NCBI GenBank assembly: GCA_035637315.1
Contig: DASPXK010000364.1
Coordinates: 1 to 10,590, forward strand
Length of the DNA stretch: 10,590 bases
Source of the DNA: DASPXK01 sp035637315
Lineage (GTDB): Bacteria; Chloroflexota; UBA6077; JACCZL01
Direction of reading: 5' to 3'
Shown here: in pieces, positions 6,562 through 10,590 of the stretch
Layout of the letters: each line of letters starts with the position of its first letter
Position numbering within the stretch: the stretch's first letter is position 1
Made by a program: the position numbers and the translations under genes
The notes under the pieces: generated by a model
Database searches by the model: none
Told to the model about the DNA's origin: nothing
What the model saw: only the letters and a program-made list of their open reading frames with translations

Positions 6562-7675
6562 AGACGAGGAGACGTTCACACCGGTCAGACGGCGCGGGCT
6601 GCGGACGGGCTTTACGACCGGGGCCTGCGCCACGGCGGCGGCGGTCGCTGCCGCGCGCTGGCTGCTGCGCGGTGAGACCACACCGGCGGTCACGATTCAC
6701 CTGCCGGCTGGCCGTGACGTGAAGTTCGAGATCGCCAGCCGCTCGCGCGAGGCCGACTGGGTCATGTGCTCGGTCATCAAAGACGCCGGCGACGACCCTG
6801 ACGTCACTCACAAGGCCGAGATCCGGGCCAGGCTGTGGCGGCCGAGCCAGCCCGGGCTGACGCTCACGAACGGCGTCGGGGTTGGGAGAGTCACTCGCCC
6901 GGGTCTTGGGCTCGAAATTGGCGGGCCAGCCATCAACCCGGTCCCCAGACAGATGATCGCCGAGCACCTCGAGGGGCTTGCGGGGGACGTCATCCGTTCC
7001 GGCGGTCTCATGATTGAGCTCTCCGTGCCAAACGGCGAGGCCCTGGCCAAGAAGACCCTCAACGGGCGACTCGGCATCGTCGGCGGCCTATCTATCCTGG
7101 GCACAACTGGGATCGTCGTTCCCTACTCGACAGCGGCCTGGCGCGCCAGTGTTGGCCAGGCGGTCGACGTGGCGGCCGCGACCGGTCAGATGCACGTCGT
7201 GCTAAGCACCGGCGGCACGAGTGAGAAGTTCGCGCAGCGAATATTCGACTTGCCCGAGGTGGCGTACGTGGAGATGGGCGAGTTCACCGGCTATGCGCTC
7301 AAGCGATGCGTCCAGCACGGGATCAGGGCCGTCACGCTGGTCGGGATGATCGGAAAGATGTCCAAGATTGCGCTCGGCCACTTCATGACCCATGTTGCCA
7401 GCAACCAGGTCGACCTGGTCTTCCTGGCCGAGGTAGCACGCGAATGCGGCGCCTCGCCTCGGGTCGTGGAGGAGATTCAGGGCGCGAACACGGCCCGCCA
7501 CTTCCAAGAGATCGCCCTGCGCGAGGGGCTGCACCGGGCTTTCAGTCGCGTCTGCCAGCTGGTCTGCGAGCGCAGCGACGCGCTCGTGAACGGCGAGCTG
7601 ACCCTCGACTGCATCATCTTCGACTTCGACGGAACGGTGCTCGGTCGAGCCGCCCCGCCGGTGGGGGTGGCGTGA
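6551..7675 (+). CDS. cbiD: Cobalt-precorrin-5B C(1)-methyltransferase CbiD
   Basis: SAM-dependent methylation at C-1 of the ring-contracted intermediate, with loss of the two-carbon fragment handled by its partners; cytoplasmic. The protein has 374 residues, near the usual family length. Signature LRTGFTTGACATAAA is at ~17-31, followed by conserved EADWVMCSVIKDAGDDPDVTHKAEI (split here over ~55-90), GVGVGRVTRPGLGLEIGGPAINPVPR, GLSILGTTGIVVPYSTAAW and the late VLSTGGTSE, GMIGKMSKIALGHFMTH blocks. The C-terminal CIIFDFDGTVLG is the normal CbiD tail. ATG 6551 overlaps the CobB-CobH stop by 11 bases, and the first family residues follow within 20 codons, which supports this start although no clear ribosome-binding site is seen. 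CbiD is typical of the early-cobalt route; the aerobic counterpart is CobF, which is not present here. Confidence 0.95.
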   Translation: MTLEDEETFTPVRRRGLRTGFTTGACATAAAVAAARWLLRGETTPAVTIHLPAGRDVKFEIASRSREADWVMCSVIKDAGDDPDVTHKAEIRARLWRPSQPGLTLTNGVGVGRVTRPGLGLEIGGPAINPVPRQMIAEHLEGLAGDVIRSGGLMIELSVPNGEALAKKTLNGRLGIVGGLSILGTTGIVVPYSTAAWRASVGQAVDVAAATGQMHVVLSTGGTSEKFAQRIFDLPEVAYVEMGEFTGYALKRCVQHGIRAVTLVGMIGKMSKIALGHFMTHVASNQVDLVFLAEVARECGASPRVVEEIQGANTARHFQEIALREGLHRAFSRVCQLVCERSDALVNGELTLDCIIFDFDGTVLGRAAPPVGVA

Positions 7676-8895
7676 GCGGCCACGACCGCGTCGCCATCGT
7701 TGGCGTCGGCGACGATGGACTGACCAGCCTGGGGCCGCGCGCCAGAGAGCTGGTGCAGAGCGCCGAGCTGCTGTGTGGTGGCCATCGCCACCTGGCACTG
7801 TTCTCGGAACACCCGGCCCAACGGGTGACCATCACGGGCGACGTCGACAGTCTGGTCGAGCGGATCAGCGCTGAGCTCGGCCGGCGGCGGGTAGTGGTGC
7901 TGGCTTCCGGCGACCCGTGTTTCTTCGGCATTGGGCCGATCCTGGCCACCCGACTCGGTCGAGAGCGGGTGGAGATCGTGCCGAACGTGAGCTCGGTCGC
8001 CCTGGCGTTCGCGCGCCTCGGCGAGTCCTGGCACGATGCAACGGTTCTATCGGCTCACGGGCGTGCGCTCGGGCCGGTCGTGGGCCGAGCACGCGGCGCC
8101 CACAAGCTGGCCATCCTGACGGACGAGGTCAACACACCCGCGGCGATCGCTCGGGCGTTACTCGAGGGCGGCATCGAGGACGCCGAGGCATGGGTGTTCG
8201 AGCATCTCGGTGGGGCCGGCGAGCGCTGCTTTCGCGGCCGCCTGAGCGAGCTGGCGGGCGAAGACTTCTCGGACTTGAACGTGCTGGTCGTTCTGCGCGC
8301 CAGGCCGGGCGAGGTCGATCAGGCCTTCGGACGGCCCGAGCGGGAGCTGCTCCATCGGGATGGCTTGATCACCAAGGCCGAAGTCCGGGCTGTTAGCCTG
8401 AGCAAGCTGCGCCTTCGACCAGACTCTGTGGTGTGGGACATCGGGGCTGGCAGCGGCTCGCTCGCAGTGGAAGCGGCTGGGCTGGCCCCCGATGGCGTGG
8501 TGTATGCCGTCGAGCGCTCGGCCGAGCAGGTCGAGCTGCTCCACAAGAACATCGTCGCGCTCGGAAGGACCGGGCTGGTTGAGGTGGTCCATGACGAGGC
8601 GCCGGCCGCGCTGGCCGAGCTACCAGGCCCTGACGCCGTGTTCGTCGGCGGAACTGGCGGTTCGCTGGCCGCCATTTTGGACCTGGCATGCGAGCGCCTC
8701 TCACCGGGCGGCAGGATCGTCATCAACCTGGTGACCGTCGAGCGCCTAGCGACCTGCATTCAATGGGCGACCAGTCATAACCTGGTGGCCGACGTCGTCG
8801 AAGTCTCGATCTCGCACGGCTCCGAGATCGCCGGGCTGACCCGGCTCGTGGCCAACAACCCCGTCTTCGTCGTGACGTTCGAGCGGAAGGCGTGA
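7672..8895 (+). CDS. cobL: Precorrin-6B methylase, CbiE-CbiT fusion (CobL type)
   Basis: Bifunctional SAM-dependent enzyme that methylates C-5 and C-15 and decarboxylates the C-12 acetate of precorrin-6B. The protein has 407 residues, close to classical CobL. The CbiE half (1-~205) shows VAIVGVGDDGL at 7-17 and SGDPCFFG with G80-D81-P82, the tetrapyrrole methylase pattern. The CbiT half (~225-407) starts near GLITKAEVRA and has the Rossmann SAM motif DIGAGSGS (256-263) followed by VYAVERS and FVGGTGG. GTG at 7672 is chosen: it forms a GTGA overlap with the CbiD stop, a GGGGG stretch lies about 5 bases upstream, and the first beta strand follows at once. The same frame is open back to 7306, but that stretch only shadows cbiD. 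The start context GCGTGAGCGG is the same as that of the next gene. Confidence 0.95.
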   Translation: MSGHDRVAIVGVGDDGLTSLGPRARELVQSAELLCGGHRHLALFSEHPAQRVTITGDVDSLVERISAELGRRRVVVLASGDPCFFGIGPILATRLGRERVEIVPNVSSVALAFARLGESWHDATVLSAHGRALGPVVGRARGAHKLAILTDEVNTPAAIARALLEGGIEDAEAWVFEHLGGAGERCFRGRLSELAGEDFSDLNVLVVLRARPGEVDQAFGRPERELLHRDGLITKAEVRAVSLSKLRLRPDSVVWDIGAGSGSLAVEAAGLAPDGVVYAVERSAEQVELLHKNIVALGRTGLVEVVHDEAPAALAELPGPDAVFVGGTGGSLAAILDLACERLSPGGRIVINLVTVERLATCIQWATSHNLVADVVEVSISHGSEIAGLTRLVANNPVFVVTFERKA

Positions 8896-9695
8896 GCGGA
8901 CGCTACTACCCCTCCCCCCACCCCCCTCCCCCACGGGGCCCACGGGGAGAGGGGGAGTCGACTCCCCTCTCCGCGCCTGGGAGGGGTCGGGCGAGCGGCA
9001 CTCTCATCGGCGTGGGGGTTGGGCCGGGTGATCCTGAGTTGATCACCCTCAAGGGTGCGGAGGCGATCCGAAGCGCGGACGTCATCTTCGCTCCCACACG
9101 GAGAGCGGGCCAGACCAGTGACGCGCTCAGGATCGCGGAGTGGCTGGTCGACGCCGCTCGCCAGCAGGTCGTCTGCATACCGTTCCCGGATGAGGCCAAC
9201 GACGACGGCTGGCGCCAGGCGTGTGACGCGATCGCCGCCGCTCTGGACGGCGGGCAGCGCGGGGTGTTTCTGGTGGAGGGCGACCCGAGCCTTTACAGCT
9301 CCTTCGGCCACGTCGCCAAGGCGCTGGCCGGGCTCGCCCCTTGGCTGCGAGTCGAAGTGGTAGCGGGGGTGTCCTCCCTCTCCGCCGCGGCGGCTGCGGC
9401 TGGCATGGGCCTGGCCGACGGTGGCGAACGGGTCGCCATCCTCCCAGCCAACCACTCTCTCGACGCGCTGGAAGAGACACTACGCGCCTTCGAGTCGGTC
9501 GTCCTGATCAAGGTTGGCCCGGTGCTGCGAGAGGTAATCGAGCAGCTGGACCGCCTTGGGCTAGTCGACAAAGCCATCTACGTCCGCCGCTGCGGGCGGC
9601 CGGATCAGCAGGTCGTCCACGATCTGCGCTCCCTCGCCTCCAAGCCACCCCGCGACTACTTCGCCCTGATCATCGTTAGACGGAGCGGCGCTTGA
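8892..9695 (+). CDS. cobI: Precorrin-2 / cobalt-factor II C(20)-methyltransferase (CobI/CbiL) with a 33-residue insertion after its start
   Basis: First committed SAM-dependent methylation of the corrin branch, at C-20. GTG 8892 overlaps the CobL stop as GTGA. The open frame gives 267 residues, against about 235-245 for the family. Core motifs: GTLIGVGVGPGDPELITLKG at 36-55, VEGDPSLYSSFGHV with G130-D131-P132, VVAGVSSLSAAAAAAGMGL, and LIKVG in the second domain. CobI proteins usually begin M-S/x-G-T-L-x-G-V-G-V-G-P-G-D-P. Here S2-G3 is followed by residues 4-34 of Pro/Gly/Arg-rich sequence and then S35-G36-T-L resumes. The extra 33 codons are element D. An internal start is unlikely: no ATG, GTG or TTG with a ribosome-binding site falls directly before S35, so either the long form is made or the gene is poorly expressed. 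The enzymatic core looks intact. Confidence 0.93.
   Translation: MSGRYYPSPHPPPPRGPRGEGESTPLSAPGRGRASGTLIGVGVGPGDPELITLKGAEAIRSADVIFAPTRRAGQTSDALRIAEWLVDAARQQVVCIPFPDEANDDGWRQACDAIAAALDGGQRGVFLVEGDPSLYSSFGHVAKALAGLAPWLRVEVVAGVSSLSAAAAAAGMGLADGGERVAILPANHSLDALEETLRAFESVVLIKVGPVLREVIEQLDRLGLVDKAIYVRRCGRPDQQVVHDLRSLASKPPRDYFALIIVRRSGA
8894..8998. repeat. Palindromic element D inserted after the cobI start codon
   Basis: Outer inverted arms ACCCCTCCC (8908-8916) and GGGAGGGGT (8979-8987) are perfect over 9 bp. Inside is a perfect 16-bp palindrome, GGGGAGTCGACTCCCC (8952-8967), extended by GGAGA/TCTCC with one bulged G (8946-8972). CTCCCCC (8926-8932) can also pair with GGGGGAG (8951-8957). GAGCGG occurs at 8894-8899 and 8993-8998, exactly 99 bp apart. 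Deleting one copy plus the intervening DNA joins GTG-AGC-GG to C-ACT-CTC and restores the family N-terminus. Caution: GAGCGG is also present nearby at 7674, 8881 and 9683, so the repeat itself is not rare. Confidence 0.82.
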
Positions 9696-10516
9696 GCACG
9701 GTCCGCCAATTCGGGCCGGGCATGGTCGTCTTCGTCGGCGCGGGACCTGGCGACCCGGAGCTGCTCACCCTGCGCGGCAGGCGAGCCATCGAGCAGGCCG
9801 ACCTGGTCATTTATGCCGACTCGCTGGTCCATCCTGGCGTCGCCGCCTTCGCGCGGTCGGACGCCCAGGTGATCGGCAGCTCGACCCTCACCCTGGAGCA
9901 GATCGTCGAGCGGATGGTCCAAGCGGCCCGTGCCCACAAGCTGGTGGCCCGCGTCCAAAGTGGCGACCCGTCGATCTACGGCGCCATGCATGAGCAGATG
10001 GTCTTGCTCGACCGGGCCGCGATCCCGTACGCGGTAGTGCCGGGTGTGAGCTCCGTCTTCGCCGCCGCGGCCGCGCTGCGGGCGGAGCTGACTGTCCCCG
10101 ACCTCGCTCAGACCGTCGTTCTCACCCGCCTCCCTTCGCGGACGAGTGTCCCGGATGGCGAGCGGCTTCGAGACGTTGCCAGCCACGGCGGAACGGTCGT
10201 CCTGTTCTTGAGCATCGGCGTCATCAGTCGGGCCGTCCAGCAGCTCCTGGCCGCCGGCTGGTCAGAGGACACACCGGCCGCCGTAGTGCACCGGGCCACC
10301 TGGGAGGATGAGCTGGTGTTGCGAGGGACTCTGGCTGACATCGCATACCAGGCCCGCTCGGCCGGGCTGGCCAAGCAGGCGATCGTCCTGGTCGGACGGG
10401 CGCTCGATCCGGCCCTCCGCCAGGTCTCCGCCCCGAATCGATCGAACCTATACAACCCAACGTACAGCCACGGCCGCCGCCTGGCCGTGGGCCGCGGGAA
10501 GAAGCGCGAACATTGA
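9692..10516 (+). CDS. cobM: Precorrin-4 / cobalt-precorrin-4 C(11)-methyltransferase (CobM/CbiF)
   Basis: SAM-dependent methylation at C-11 of the ring-contracted intermediate. The protein has 274 residues, normal to slightly long. Motifs: VVFVGAGPGDPELLTLRG at ~12-29, ADLVIYADSLVHPGV, VQSGDPSIYGAMHEQM with G91-D92-P93, VVPGVSSVFAAAAAL, TVVLTRLPSRT, and VLFLSIG followed by the late VHRATWEDELVLRGTLADIA block, all characteristic of CobM/CbiF. TTG 9692 is preferred: it makes a TTGA overlap with the CobI stop and has GGAG at 9682-9685, six bases upstream. ATG 9722 (residue 11) is in frame and would start right before the first strand; I cannot exclude it. The C-terminus LYNPTYSHGRR is the usual tail, followed by a short basic extension partly encoded by a hairpin. 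Confidence 0.94.
   Translation: MSTVRQFGPGMVVFVGAGPGDPELLTLRGRRAIEQADLVIYADSLVHPGVAAFARSDAQVIGSSTLTLEQIVERMVQAARAHKLVARVQSGDPSIYGAMHEQMVLLDRAAIPYAVVPGVSSVFAAAAALRAELTVPDLAQTVVLTRLPSRTSVPDGERLRDVASHGGTVVLFLSIGVISRAVQQLLAAGWSEDTPAAVVHRATWEDELVLRGTLADIAYQARSAGLAKQAIVLVGRALDPALRQVSAPNRSNLYNPTYSHGRRLAVGRGKKREH
10468..10490. repeat. GC-rich hairpin in the 3' end of cobM
   Basis: CCACGGCC (10468-10475) and GGCCGTGG (10483-10490) form a perfect 8-bp stem with a 7-base loop, 24 bases before the cobM stop. No T-run follows, so it is not a classical terminator. It might slow 3' decay, or simply be chance in G+C-rich DNA. Confidence 0.4.
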
Positions 10517-10520
10517 ACCA

Positions 10521-10590
10521 CCAAGACACAAAGACACCAAGATACGGCCAGAAGAAGCGAATCGGTATCTTGGCGCCTTGGCGACCCGAA
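10521..10590. repeat. Palindromic element E downstream of cobM (right end may lie outside the window)
   Basis: The left arm has three 8-bp units: CCAAGACA (10521), CAAAGACA (10529), CCAAGATA (10537). The right arm has TATCTTGG (10566-10573) and CGCCTTGG (10574-10581). CCAAGATA and TATCTTGG pair perfectly over 8 bp across a 21-base loop, and the next units match at 5 of 8. Composition is clearly more A+T-rich than the genes. It begins 5 bases after the cobM stop and is the only element with no part in a visible reading frame. No gene start is seen in it. Confidence 0.7.

Noticed and set aside
7609..7645. FDFDGTVLG resembling a HAD phosphatase motif at the CbiD C-terminus
   Set aside because: It is the ordinary CbiD tail; no other HAD motifs or domain follow before the stop.
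7306..7671. Extension of the CobL reading frame upstream inside cbiD
   Set aside because: It runs through conserved cbiD codons in another frame; the CbiE domain starts right after GTG 7672, which forms a GTGA overlap.
8898..8990. CobI N-terminal extension as a signal or targeting peptide
   Set aside because: It is Pro/Gly/Arg-rich with no hydrophobic core, encoded by an inverted repeat, and CobI is a cytoplasmic enzyme.

Overview
The window is a G+C-rich bacterial cobalamin (vitamin B12) biosynthesis operon. All seven genes lie on the + strand, packed end to end. In order they are: the C-terminal ~768 residues of the cobaltochelatase large subunit CobN (open at the left edge); a one-chain AAA+/VWA chelatase partner of the ChlI-ChlD (BchI-BchD) type; a fusion of cobyrinate a,c-diamide synthase (CobB/CbiA) with precorrin-8X methylmutase (CobH/CbiC); CbiD (C-1 methylase); CobL (CbiE-CbiT fusion); CobI/CbiL (C-20 methylase); and CobM/CbiF (C-11 methylase). 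The last four junctions overlap by 4-11 bases, three of them as GTGA, GTGA or TTGA, so translation is probably coupled. No promoter or riboswitch is visible; these would lie upstream of the window.

The encoded steps fit together. CobI, CobM, CbiD and CobL decorate the corrin ring. The CobH domain migrates a methyl group and the CobB domain then amidates side chains a and c. In the late-insertion route, CobN plus the AAA+/VWA protein would insert cobalt. CbiD (usually counted with the early-cobalt, anaerobic route) together with CobN (late cobalt, aerobic route) makes this a hybrid gene set. CobJ/CbiH, CobK/CbiJ, CbiG and the late genes are not here.

The most unusual content is not a gene. 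Five short palindromic, partly tandem-repeated elements (A-E, about 70-120 bp each) sit at gene seams or between domains and never inside a conserved domain. A carries the cobN stop codon and the ribosome-binding site and start codon of the next gene. B lies in the AAA+/VWA linker, C in the CobB/CobH linker, D between the start codon and the first conserved residue of CobI, and E just after cobM. Four of the five are wholly or partly translated. D looks like a clean 99-bp in-frame insertion: removing it restores the canonical N-terminus of CobI. A and B contain runs of four 7-bp units, and E contains 8-bp units. They resemble non-autonomous palindromic elements (like MITEs, REPs or the Rickettsia palindromic elements) that create new protein segments.

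Taxonomy is only inferred. The high G+C, the ChlID-plus-CobN chelatase type and the abundance of such intergenic palindromes would suit a Chloroflexota-like or other high-G+C soil or thermophilic lineage, but nothing here is decisive.
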